Shown here: one piece after another, positions 27,869-36,053 of the stretch
Position numbering within the stretch: the stretch's first letter is position 1
Layout: each line of letters begins with the position of its first letter
Source of the DNA: Burkholderiaceae bacterium
GTDB lineage: Bacteria; Pseudomonadota; Gammaproteobacteria; Burkholderiales; Burkholderiaceae_E
NCBI GenBank assembly: GCA_023954015.1
Contig: JAMLIS010000007.1
Location: 99,384-163,383, forward strand
Direction: 5' to 3'
DNA: 64,000 nucleotides
Notes under the pieces: generated by a model
What the model was told of the DNA's origin: nothing
The model's input: the letters and a program-made list of their open reading frames with translations, nothing else
The model's database searches: none
Made by a program: the position numbers and the translations under genes

Positions 27869-29017
27869 TCAGGCGCTCGCGCGCGGATACGAGCCGACGA
27901 TCCTGCAGAAGCTCGATTGCGCGGCCATCTCGCGCAGGGCGGCGGCCACGCCGGCGTCGTCGCGGTGGCCGATGAGATCGATGTAGAACAGATACTCCCA
28001 CAGCCCCTGCCGCGCAGGACGCGACTCGAAGCGCTTCATCGACACACCGTGGCGCGCCAGCGGCTCGATCATCGCGTGCACGGCGCCGGCACGATCGGGC
28101 ACCGACAGGATCACCGAAGTCTGGTCGGCGCCGGAAGGCGCACAGGCGTACTTCCCGATCACCGCGAAGCGCGTTCGATTGTGCGGGTCGTCCTGGATTC
28201 CGGTGGCGACGACCTGCAGGCCGTAGCGCGTCGCGGCGCGCTCGCCGGCGATCGCCGCCGTAGCGGCGTCGAGCGAAGCGAGCCGGGCGGCCTCGGCATT
28301 GCTCGCCACCGGGACGCGCTCGATGCCGTGCGCGTGTTCGTCGAGCCAGCGCGAGCACTGGGCCAGCGATTGCGCATGCGAGACGATGCGTTCGATGCCC
28401 TCCGTCGAAGCCTCGAGCCGCATCAGGTTCTGTCGCACGTGCAGCGAGATCTCGCCGCTGATCGTCAGCGTCGTCTGCAACAACAGGTCGAGCGTGCGGC
28501 TCACCGCGCCTTCGGTGGAGTTCTCGACGGGAACCACGCCGAAGTCGGCTCCGCCCACTTCCACCGAGCGGAACACTTCGTCGATCGACGCACACGCCAT
28601 CGTGTCGACCGACGAGCCGAAGTGCCCGAGCGCTGCCTGCTCGGAGAAGGTTCCGGGCGGGCCGAGATAGGCCACGCGCAGGCGTCGTTCCAGGTCGCGG
28701 CACCCGGAGATGATTTCGCGCCAGATCGCCTCGATCGCTTCGCCCGACAAAGGGCCCGGATTGCGCGCGCGCAGCGCGGCGAGAATCTGCGCCTCGCGCT
28801 CGGGACGCATGACGGGCGCGTCGCTGCGCTTCTTCGACTCGCCGACGCGCTGCGCCAGGCGAGCGCGCTCGGCAAGCCGCTCGAGCAGCTCGCCGTCGAC
28901 GCGGTCGATGCGCGCTCGAAGCTCGTCGAGCGATTCGACCGGCTCCGCTTCGGGAGCGTTCGCGTCGGCGGCTGCAGGATCGGGCATGGTGTCGGCGGGC
29001 GTCGTGTGTCGCGGCAT
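27869..29017 (-). CDS. pheA: bifunctional chorismate mutase/prephenate dehydratase (P-protein)
   Basis: Converts chorismate to prephenate and then phenylpyruvate. The 382 residues comprise an AroQ-type mutase (LDELRARIDRVDGELLERLA, VMRPEREAQIL, IWREIISGCRDLE), a prephenate dehydratase domain (VAYLGPPGTFSEQAALGHFG, VPVENSTEGAVSRTLDLL, NRTRFAVIG) and a C-terminal ACT domain. That domain carries the phenylalanine-binding ESRP motif (MKRFESRPARQGLWEYLFYI), so feedback inhibition by Phe is expected. Start at 29017 or the ATG ten codons later cannot be decided. serC, which usually lies between gyrA and pheA in Burkholderiales, is missing. Confidence 0.95.
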   Translation of the reverse strand: MPRHTTPADTMPDPAAADANAPEAEPVESLDELRARIDRVDGELLERLAERARLAQRVGESKKRSDAPVMRPEREAQILAALRARNPGPLSGEAIEAIWREIISGCRDLERRLRVAYLGPPGTFSEQAALGHFGSSVDTMACASIDEVFRSVEVGGADFGVVPVENSTEGAVSRTLDLLLQTTLTISGEISLHVRQNLMRLEASTEGIERIVSHAQSLAQCSRWLDEHAHGIERVPVASNAEAARLASLDAATAAIAGERAATRYGLQVVATGIQDDPHNRTRFAVIGKYACAPSGADQTSVILSVPDRAGAVHAMIEPLARHGVSMKRFESRPARQGLWEYLFYIDLIGHRDDAGVAAALREMAAQSSFCRIVGSYPRASA

Positions 29018-29116
29018 CGTATCAAAGCGACGCCGTCGGCAGACGATGCAGCAGCCGCGGCAGCGCCGGTGCGACGGCCAGGCCGAACGCGGCGCAAGCG
29101 AGGCCGTACGACCGGG

Positions 29117-31714
29117 TCAGGCGCCGTTCGCGTCGGACGCCGCGGGATCGGGTTCCGCGTCGCCGTTCTCGACCGCGTCGCGCTCGACCACGCGCTGCAC
29201 GCGCGACAGCGTCGTGCCCTCGTCGACGGCGATCAGCGTCACGCCCTGCGTGGCGCGGCCCATCTCGCGGATCTCGCTCACGCGCGTTCGCACGAGCACG
29301 CCGCCGGTGGTGATCAGCATGATCTCGTCGCGCGGATCGACGAGCACGGCGCCGACGACCTTGCCGTTGCGCTCGCTCGTCTGGATCGCGATCATTCCCT
29401 TCGTGCCGCGGCCGTGTCGCGTGTACTCGCCGATCGGCGTGCGCTTGCCGAAGCCGTTCTCTGTGACCGTGAGCACCGAGCGCTCCTCGTCGCCGGCGAC
29501 GAGCATCGAGATCACCTGCTGCCCCTCCTCGAGCGACATGCCGCGCACGCCGCGCGCATTGCGCCCCATCGGGCGCACGTCGTTCTCGTGGAAGCGCACC
29601 GCCTTGCCCGCGTCCGAGAAGAGCATGACGTCGTGCGAGCCGTCGGTCACCGCGGCACCGATCAGGAAGTCGCCGCCGTCGAGGTCGACCGCGATGATTC
29701 CGGCCCGGCGCGGGTTCGAGAAGTCCGACAACGGCGTCTTCTTCACCGTGCCCAGGCTCGTCGCCATGAAGACGAAGTGCGATTCGTCGAAGGACTGCAC
29801 CGGCAGCACGACGGTGATCTTCTCGCCGTCGGCAAGCGGGAACAGGTTGACGATGGGGCGCCCGCGAGCGTTGCGCGTGCCCTGCGGAACCTCCCAGACC
29901 TTGATCCAGTAGACGCGCCCGCGGTTCGAGAAGCACAGGATGTACTGGTGCGTGTTCGCGATGAACAGCTGGTCGATCCAGTCCTCCTCCTTCATCGCCG
30001 CCGCCTGCCGGCCGCGCCCGCCGCGCTTCTGCGAGCGGTACTCGGACACCGGCTGGCTCTTGATGTAGCCGGTGTGCGACAGCGTGACGACCATGTCCTG
30101 CGGCGCGATCAGGTCCTCGGTGTCGATCTCGCTGACGTTCAGCTCGATCACCGAACGGCGCGCGTCGCCGTAGTCGGCCTTGATCGCCTTCAGCTCGTCG
30201 CCGACGATCGTCGTGATGCGCTCGGGGCGCGCGAGGATGTCGAGCAGGTCGATGATCTGGTCGATCACCTCGCGGTATTCCTGGACGATCTTGTCCTGCT
30301 CGAGGCCCGTGAGGCGCTGCAGCCGCATCTGCAGGATCTCGCCCGCCTGCGCGTCCGACAGCCGATAGACGTCGCCGTGCAGCCCGACCGACGAATCGAC
30401 GCCCTCCGGGCGGAACTCGGCGATGCCGCTGCCGGCGCGCTCGAGCATCTCGCGCGCGACGCCCGCGCGCCACTCGCGCGCCATCAGCCGCTCCTTCGCG
30501 ATCGGCGGCGTGGGCGAGGCCTTGATCAGCTCGATCATCTCGTCGACGTTGGCGATCGCCACCGCCAGCCCCTCGAGCACGTGGCCGCGCTCGCGCGCGC
30601 GGCGCAGCTCGAACACGGTGCGCCGCGTGATCACCTCGCGCCGGTGCGACAGGAACGCGTCGAGCATCTGGCGCAGGTTCAGCAGTCGCGGCTGGCCGTC
30701 GACCAGCGCGACCATGTTGATGCCGAAGGTGTCCTGCAGCTGCGTCTGCTTGTAGAGGTTGTTCAGCACGACCTCGGGCAGCTCGCCACGCTTGAGCTCG
30801 ATGACGACGCGCATCCCCGACTTGTCGGATTCGTCGCGGATGTCGGAGATTCCCTCGATCTTTCGCTCGTTGACGAGTTCGGCGATGCGCTCGAGCAGCA
30901 GCCGCTTGTTGACCTGGTAGGGCAGCTCGTCGACGATGATCGCACTGCGATTGCCGCGGTCGAGTTCCTCGAAGTGCGTGGCCGCTCGCATCACCACGCG
31001 CCCGCGGCCGGTGCGATATCCCTCGCGCACGCCCTGCACGCCGTAGATGATTCCGGCGGTGGGGAAATCGGGAGCGGGAACGATCTCGATCAGCTCGTCG
31101 ATCGTCGTCTCGGGACGCGCCAGCAGCGCGAGGCAGGCGTCGACCACCTCGTTCAGGTTGTGCGGCGGGACGTTCGTCGCCATCCCCACCGCGATGCCGG
31201 CCGAGCCGTTGATCAGCAGGTTCGGCACACGCGCCGGCAGGACGGTGGGCTCGTTCTCCTTGCCGTCGTAGTTCGGCTGGAAGTCGACGGTTTCCTTGTC
31301 GATGTCGGCGAGCAGCTCGCCGGCCAGGCGCTGCAGGCGGCACTCCGTGTAGCGCATCGCCGCCGCGTTGTCGCCGTCGACCGATCCGAAGTTGCCCTGC
31401 CCGTCGACCAGCAGGTAGCGCAGGGAGAAATCCTGCGCCATGCGCACCAGCGTGTCGTAGATCGACGCATCGCCGTGCGGGTGGTACTTGCCCATCACGT
31501 CGCCGACGATGCGCGCACACTTCACGAACGGCCGGTTCCAGACGTTGTTCGCCTCGTGCATCGCGAAGAGCACGCGGCGGTGCACGGGTTTCAACCCGTC
31601 GCGCACGTCGGGAAGCGCGCGGCCCACGATCACGCTCATCGCGTAATCGAGGTAGGAACGACGCATCTCCTCTTCGAGACTGATCGGCAGCGTTTCTTTG
31701 GCGAAGGAATCCAT
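29117..31714 (-). CDS. gyrA: DNA gyrase subunit A
   Basis: Type II topoisomerase subunit that cuts and rejoins DNA to introduce negative supercoils. The 865 residues have catalytic Tyr122 ([11 protein letters not shown]), numbering identical to E. coli up to this point. The GyrA box appears as QKRGGRG, which separates it from ParC. The quinolone-determining segment reads [17 protein letters not shown], so position 83 is Ala and 84 Ser, while Asp87 is kept. The C-terminal beta-pinwheel is complete, followed by an acidic-polar tail. It is the first gene of the minus-strand aromatic cluster and divergent from an amidohydrolase gene. Confidence 0.97.
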   Translation of the reverse strand: MDSFAKETLPISLEEEMRRSYLDYAMSVIVGRALPDVRDGLKPVHRRVLFAMHEANNVWNRPFVKCARIVGDVMGKYHPHGDASIYDTLVRMAQDFSLRYLLVDGQGNFGSVDGDNAAAMRYTECRLQRLAGELLADIDKETVDFQPNYDGKENEPTVLPARVPNLLINGSAGIAVGMATNVPPHNLNEVVDACLALLARPETTIDELIEIVPAPDFPTAGIIYGVQGVREGYRTGRGRVVMRAATHFEELDRGNRSAIIVDELPYQVNKRLLLERIAELVNERKIEGISDIRDESDKSGMRVVIELKRGELPEVVLNNLYKQTQLQDTFGINMVALVDGQPRLLNLRQMLDAFLSHRREVITRRTVFELRRARERGHVLEGLAVAIANVDEMIELIKASPTPPIAKERLMAREWRAGVAREMLERAGSGIAEFRPEGVDSSVGLHGDVYRLSDAQAGEILQMRLQRLTGLEQDKIVQEYREVIDQIIDLLDILARPERITTIVGDELKAIKADYGDARRSVIELNVSEIDTEDLIAPQDMVVTLSHTGYIKSQPVSEYRSQKRGGRGRQAAAMKEEDWIDQLFIANTHQYILCFSNRGRVYWIKVWEVPQGTRNARGRPIVNLFPLADGEKITVVLPVQSFDESHFVFMATSLGTVKKTPLSDFSNPRRAGIIAVDLDGGDFLIGAAVTDGSHDVMLFSDAGKAVRFHENDVRPMGRNARGVRGMSLEEGQQVISMLVAGDEERSVLTVTENGFGKRTPIGEYTRHGRGTKGMIAIQTSERNGKVVGAVLVDPRDEIMLITTGGVLVRTRVSEIREMGRATQGVTLIAVDEGTTLSRVQRVVERDAVENGDAEPDPAASDANGA

Positions 31715-31776
31715 GCGTCGCGAGGTGCGGAAAAGCGCCGACTTGCGTCGTGCCTGCAGGCAGCGGAAAACCGATT

Positions 31777-31803
31777 ATTTTACCATGCGGGATCCACCGT
31801 CAT
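31777..31803 (-). promoter_or_regulatory. possible sigma-70 promoter for gyrA
   Basis: On the minus strand ATGACG (31803-31798) and TAAAAT (31782-31777) resemble -35 and -10 boxes, about 63 bases upstream of the gyrA ATG. The spacing of 15 is shorter than ideal. It lies in the AT-rich part of the 151-base gap between gyrA and the divergent amidohydrolase gene. Confidence 0.3.
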
Positions 31804-31865
31804 GACCGGCGCGGGCTGCGGCAACGCTCTCGCCGCCCGCCTCCGCGCCGTTCCGGACAACGACC

Positions 31866-33236
31866 ATGCCGACCGACGAATTCCCCTGCCGCATGCTGAT
31901 CGAAGCGCAATGGACGGCCCAGGTACACGCAAGGACGGATCCGTCGGCCACGCGCCACCTCGTCGATCACGCGGTCGTCGTCGAGGGCACGCGGATCGTC
32001 GAAGTCCTGCCGGTTGCCGAGGCGCGTGAACGCAATCCCGCAGCCGAGCGCATCGCGTTGCCCGGACACCTGCTCGTTCCCGGCTTCGTGAACCTGCACG
32101 CGCATGCAGCGATGGCGCTGCTGCGCGGCGTCGGCGACGACCTGCCGCTGTCGACCTGGCTGCGCGAGCGGATCTGGCCGCTCGAGTCGAAGCTGGTCGA
32201 CCCGCATTTCGTGCGCGACGGTTCGACGCTGGCCTTCGCCGAGATGCTGCTCGGCGGGACGACCTGCGTGAACGACATGTATTTCTACCCGGAGGCTGCA
32301 ATCGATGCGGCGCTCGCGCTGGGCATCCGCAGCGCGCACGGGATCATCGTCGTCGACTTCCCCACGGTGTACGCGAACGACCCCGCCGAGTACCTGCGCA
32401 AGGGGCTGGCGCTGCGCGACCGGATGCGCGACGAAGCGCTGGTCAGCTTCTGCCTGGCGCCGCACGCGCCGTACACGGTCGCCGACCACGCGCTGCGCGA
32501 GATCGCCACGCTGTCGCGGGAGATCGGCCTGCCGATCCACATCCACGTGCACGAGACCTCCGAGGAGATCGCCGAGGGAATCGCGCAGCACGGCAAGCGC
32601 CCCCTGGCGCGGCTCGACGCGCTGGGACTCGTCGGCCCGGAGATGATCGCCGTGCACGCCGTGCACCTGAACGAGGAAGACCTGCATCGGCTGGCTGCGG
32701 CCGGCGCCTCGGTCGCGCACTGCCCTCACTCGAACGCGAGGCTCGCCTGCGGGATCGCACCCACGGCACGAATGCACGAGATGGGCATCCGGGTCGGCAT
32801 CGGTACCGACAGCTCGGCCAGCAACAATCGGCTCGACGTGCTCGGCGAGGCGCGCACCGCGTCGCTGCTGGCGAAGGCGACGAGCGGTCGCGCCGATGCC
32901 TGGTGCGCAGAAAGGACATTGCGCGCCATGACGCTGGACGCCGCCGCGGCCCTCGGACTCGATGCGCAAATCGGATCCATCGAGCCCGGAAAGCAGGCCG
33001 ATCTGGTGGCGGTCGACCTGCGGGGGGCGGAACTTTCGCCCGTATACGACCCGATTTCCCACCTGATCTACGCCTGCGGCAGGGAGCACGTGACCGACGT
33101 ATGGGTGGCAGGAAAACCTGTTGTCAGAACACGACAGCTCGCCGACGAAGAAGTCAGGTACGCAGTGCGTGAAGTAGTTGGTCGAACAGGCGTGTGGCAG
33201 AATCGGGTTGGCGAAATCTTGTCAGGTCGGGTCTGA
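31866..33236 (+). CDS. MtaD-type amidohydrolase (methylthioadenosine/S-adenosylhomocysteine deaminase, TRZ/ATZ family)
   Basis: Metal-dependent deaminase of the amidohydrolase superfamily. The 456 residues carry the metal-binding HAH motif (GFVNLHAHAAMALLRG, His78 and His80), a third His in HIHVHETSEEIAEGI, a fourth in CPHSNARLACGIAP, and the catalytic Asp in GIGTDSSASNNRLD. These are the motifs of MtaD/SsnA-like deaminases, which act on 5-methylthioadenosine and S-adenosylhomocysteine. Other cytosine- or triazine-type substrates cannot be excluded from sequence. It is divergent from gyrA and precedes ompA by 66 bases. Confidence 0.85.
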   Translation: MPTDEFPCRMLIEAQWTAQVHARTDPSATRHLVDHAVVVEGTRIVEVLPVAEARERNPAAERIALPGHLLVPGFVNLHAHAAMALLRGVGDDLPLSTWLRERIWPLESKLVDPHFVRDGSTLAFAEMLLGGTTCVNDMYFYPEAAIDAALALGIRSAHGIIVVDFPTVYANDPAEYLRKGLALRDRMRDEALVSFCLAPHAPYTVADHALREIATLSREIGLPIHIHVHETSEEIAEGIAQHGKRPLARLDALGLVGPEMIAVHAVHLNEEDLHRLAAAGASVAHCPHSNARLACGIAPTARMHEMGIRVGIGTDSSASNNRLDVLGEARTASLLAKATSGRADAWCAERTLRAMTLDAAAALGLDAQIGSIEPGKQADLVAVDLRGAELSPVYDPISHLIYACGREHVTDVWVAGKPVVRTRQLADEEVRYAVREVVGRTGVWQNRVGEILSGRV

Positions 33237-33302
33237 TTTCGGGCCACTCGTTTGCGCCTGTCAGCGTCGTAACAGAATTTCAGTTCTACCGAAAGGAGAA
33301 AC

Positions 33303-33968
33303 ATGAATAAACCGGTCAAACTGACCTGCGTCGTCGCTGCCGCGATGATGTCGGTCTCGATGGTCGCGGTTGCACAGGTCGCGCCTCCCAACAAAACAGG
33401 GTACGTCGTCAGCCCGGATCGCAACGTCGTGCGCAGCGGCGCCGGCAGCTGCGTCCACACCGGCTACTGGACGCCTGCCGACGCGTTCCCCGGATGCGAC
33501 GACGATCTCCTTCCGAAGGCACCCCCTCCGGCACCGCCGCCCCCCGCGCCGACGCCTCCGCCCCCGCCGCCTCCGGCACCGAAGCCGGCTCCGGCTCCGG
33601 CTCCGACGAGCGAGAAAGTCACCTTCGCGGCAGACACCTTCTTCGACTTCGACAAGTCGGTGCTCAAGCCCGAGGGCAAGGCGCGCCTCGACGATCTGGT
33701 CGGCAAGCTGCAGGGCGTGAATCTCGAGGTCGTGATCGCGGTCGGCCATACCGACAGCATCGGTACCGAGAAATACAACCAGGGCTTGTCGGTTCGCCGT
33801 GCCGAAGCGGTCAAGGCTTACCTCGTGAGCAAGGGCATCGAGGCCAACCGCATCTACACCGAAGGCAAGGGCGAGAAACAGCCGATCGCCGACAACCGCA
33901 CCCGCGAAGGCCGCGCGAAGAACCGCCGCGTGGAAGTCGAAGTGGTCGGCACGCGTACGCGTCGCTGA
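33303..33968 (+). CDS. ompA: OmpA family peptidoglycan-binding outer-membrane protein
   Basis: The 221-residue protein has a signal peptide (cleavage near SMVAVAQ-VAPP), about 45 residues with two Cys (SCVH and GCDD), a Pro-rich linker at residues 72-101, and a C-terminal OmpA/MotB domain. That domain has DTFFDFDKSVLKPEGKARLD, VIAVGHTDSIGTEKYNQGLS and RAEAVKAYLVSKGIEANRIY. It lacks the eight-stranded barrel of enteric OmpA and probably tethers the envelope to peptidoglycan. An AAAGGAG ribosome site sits 6-12 bases before the ATG. A strong terminator follows. Confidence 0.93.
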   Translation: MNKPVKLTCVVAAAMMSVSMVAVAQVAPPNKTGYVVSPDRNVVRSGAGSCVHTGYWTPADAFPGCDDDLLPKAPPPAPPPPAPTPPPPPPPAPKPAPAPAPTSEKVTFAADTFFDFDKSVLKPEGKARLDDLVGKLQGVNLEVVIAVGHTDSIGTEKYNQGLSVRRAEAVKAYLVSKGIEANRIYTEGKGEKQPIADNRTREGRAKNRRVEVEVVGTRTRR

Positions 33969-34006
33969 TCCCGGCTTTTGCGGCCGGTTCTCCGGTCGCT
34001 TTCGAG

Positions 34007-34035
34007 AAACCCCGCTGCGGCGGGGTTTTTTTTTT
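34007..34035 (+). terminator. Rho-independent terminator after ompA
   Basis: CCCCGC at 34010-34015 pairs with GCGGGG at 34020-34025 across a TGCG tetraloop and is followed by ten T residues (34026-34035). It lies 40 bases after the ompA stop. Confidence 0.93.
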
Positions 34036-34121
34036 GGCTGCGCCGGCCCGCCGCGGTCGGCGCTCGCGACCGCCCGCCCCCGTAGAATCCGGTAGTCGCA
34101 GCCCGATCGAGCCCGCAGTCC

Positions 34122-34874
34122 ATGCCACCTTCCGCCGCCCCATCGTCCCGCTCGTCGAACGTCGATCCGGCGGAGCTGGCGAAGTTCCAGGCGCTCGCCG
34201 CGCGCTGGTGGGATCCGGAATCCGAGTTCCGGCCCCTGCACGAAATCAATCCGCTGCGCCTGGAATGGATCGACGCGCGCGCCTCGCTCGCCGGCAAGCG
34301 CGTGCTCGACGTCGGTTGCGGGGGCGGCATCCTCACCGAAGCGATGGCCCAGCGCGGGGCAAGCGTCCTGGGCATCGACCTGGGCGAGCGCGCGCTGCAG
34401 GTGGCCGAACTGCACGCGCTCGAGAGCGGCGCCGCGGTCGACTACGAGCAAGTCGCGGTCGAAGCGCTCGCGCAGCGCGAGCCGGGCGCCTTCGACGTCG
34501 TCACCTGCATGGAGTTGCTCGAGCACGTGCCCGATCCGGAATCGGTGGTGCGCGCATGCGCGATGCTCGTGCGTCCCGGAGGATGGGTCTTCTTCTCGAC
34601 GATCAACCGCAACGCGAAAGCATTCGCGCTCGCGATCGTCGGCGCCGAATACGTGCTCCGGCTGCTGCCGCGCGGCACGCACGAATACGAGAAATTCATC
34701 CGGCCATCGGAGCTTGCCGCCGCCGCGCGTCGCTGCGGGCTCGAAGCTGTCGAGGTGACGGGCCTCACCTACAACCCGCTCACGCGCCGCTACCGGCTCG
34801 ACGCAGATGATGCCGACGTCAACTACATGATGGCGTGCCGACGCACCGACCCGCTCGGCGCACTGGATCGATGA
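34122..34874 (+). CDS. ubiG: bifunctional ubiquinone O-methyltransferase UbiG
   Basis: SAM-dependent enzyme that performs both O-methylations of ubiquinone synthesis. The 250 residues contain [34 protein letters not shown], the SAM motif [39 protein letters not shown] and [20 protein letters not shown], matching UbiG throughout. Its stop overlaps the gph start (ATGA), the conserved ubiG-gph pair. Confidence 0.96.
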   Translation: MPPSAAPSSRSSNVDPAELAKFQALAARWWDPESEFRPLHEINPLRLEWIDARASLAGKRVLDVGCGGGILTEAMAQRGASVLGIDLGERALQVAELHALESGAAVDYEQVAVEALAQREPGAFDVVTCMELLEHVPDPESVVRACAMLVRPGGWVFFSTINRNAKAFALAIVGAEYVLRLLPRGTHEYEKFIRPSELAAAARRCGLEAVEVTGLTYNPLTRRYRLDADDADVNYMMACRRTDPLGALDR

Positions 34875-35593
34875 ACGCGCCGGTCCGGGCGCGCACCGCC
34901 GGCGACGCGCTGCGCGGCACCGACGGGTCGTTGCCGCTTCGGGCGGTGTTCTTCGATCTGGACGGCACGCTTGCCGACACGGCAGCCGACCTCGTTGCCC
35001 CCGTGCAGTCGATGCGCCAGGAACGCGGACTGGCCCCGCTGCCCTTCGAAGCGCTGCGTCCGTACGCGTCGATGGGAGCGCGCGGCCTGCTGCTCGGGGG
35101 CCTGGGCGTCGAACGCGACGCTCCGGCGTTCGAGGCGCTGCGCGACGAGTTCCTGCAGCGCTACGAGGCGGCGATGAACGTGCATACCTGCCTGTTCCCC
35201 GGCATCAGCGAGGTGCTCGATGCACTCGACCGCGCGGCGATTCCGTGGGGCGTGGTCAGCAACAAGATCGAACGTCTCGTCCGCCCGATCCTCGGATCGC
35301 TCGGCGTGCTCGATCGGGCGGTGTGCGCGATCGGCGGCGACACGACCGGTTTCGCCAAGCCGCACCCCGAGCCTCTGCTGCATGGCGCGCGCATCGCCGG
35401 CGTGGAGGCGAGCGCCTGCGTCTATGTCGGCGACGACCTGCGCGACATCGTCGCCGGCCGAGCGGCGCACATGCGCACCGTCGCCGCCGCCTACGGCTTC
35501 TGCGGGGAAGCGTCGCCACCGCACAGCTGGGGCGCCGATGCGCTGGTGCACGAACCGCGCGAACTGCTTGCCTTGCTCGGCTTCGTCACATGA
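34871..35593 (+). CDS. gph: phosphoglycolate phosphatase, HAD family
   Basis: HAD-superfamily phosphatase of 240 residues. Motif I is [16 protein letters not shown], motif II lies in [16 protein letters not shown], Lys of motif III is in [11 protein letters not shown], and motif IV is [13 protein letters not shown]. Next to ubiG this is the standard Gph, removing phosphate from 2-phosphoglycolate; related enzymes such as MupP act in MurNAc recycling and have the same motifs. ATG at 34871 overlaps the ubiG stop. Its 3' end overlaps the convergent DUF1854 gene by 8 bases. Confidence 0.9.
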   Translation: MNAPVRARTAGDALRGTDGSLPLRAVFFDLDGTLADTAADLVAPVQSMRQERGLAPLPFEALRPYASMGARGLLLGGLGVERDAPAFEALRDEFLQRYEAAMNVHTCLFPGISEVLDALDRAAIPWGVVSNKIERLVRPILGSLGVLDRAVCAIGGDTTGFAKPHPEPLLHGARIAGVEASACVYVGDDLRDIVAGRAAHMRTVAAAYGFCGEASPPHSWGADALVHEPRELLALLGFVT

Positions 35594-36053
35594 ACCGATC
35601 GAGCAGCTTCCTGCTCGCCGGGTCGAGCGCGTCCACGTCGCGCACGAGATAGTGCACTCCGTTCTCGTCGGCGATCAGCAGCATGTTGCGGGTCAGCCGG
35701 CGGATCGCCTCCTCGCCGCGCAGCACGAAACTCGTTTCGCCGCGGTCGGTCGCGACGTACCAGGTCGACGGGGTGAAGAAACTCGATACCCGGTGGATCG
35801 TGCGGATCTGCGGAACGAATTCGCGCGCGGCGAGCTCTTCCTCGACGAGGTCGCGTGGCGCGTCGTCGAGCGCGGACAGGTGCTCGATCCAGAGGCGCTC
35901 GCGTCCGTCGGTGCCGAGCAGCGAGACGCCGTCGTCGGGTGCGGAAATCGGAAAGGCACGTACCGGGACGACTCCCGCATGGCAGCTGCCGTCGGCTTCG
36001 CGCAGCACCAGGCGGCCGAAGGCGTCGCGCGACAGCGAGAATGCGTCGTTCAT
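35586..36053 (-). CDS. DUF1854 protein linked to cyanophycin genes
   Basis: A 155-residue cytoplasmic protein. The order FSLSRDAFGRLVLREADGSC, VPVRAFPISAPDDGVSLLG, DLVEEELAAREFVPQI, VATDRGETSFVLRGEEAIRR and LLIADENGVHYLVRDVDALD matches the DUF1854 family, known chiefly as a neighbour of an ABC transporter and cyanophycin synthetase in betaproteobacteria. No enzyme motif is seen. Its ATG overlaps the stop of the ABC transporter gene by 4 bases, so the two are coupled and probably form one functional unit. Role unknown. Confidence 0.83.
   Translation of the reverse strand: MNDAFSLSRDAFGRLVLREADGSCHAGVVPVRAFPISAPDDGVSLLGTDGRERLWIEHLSALDDAPRDLVEEELAAREFVPQIRTIHRVSSFFTPSTWYVATDRGETSFVLRGEEAIRRLTRNMLLIADENGVHYLVRDVDALDPASRKLLDRFM

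Noticed and set aside
26849..32029. 1726-codon open frame antisense to hisC, pheA and gyrA
   Set aside because: Spans several well-identified genes on the other strand and shows only His/Arg/Asp-rich shadow sequence.
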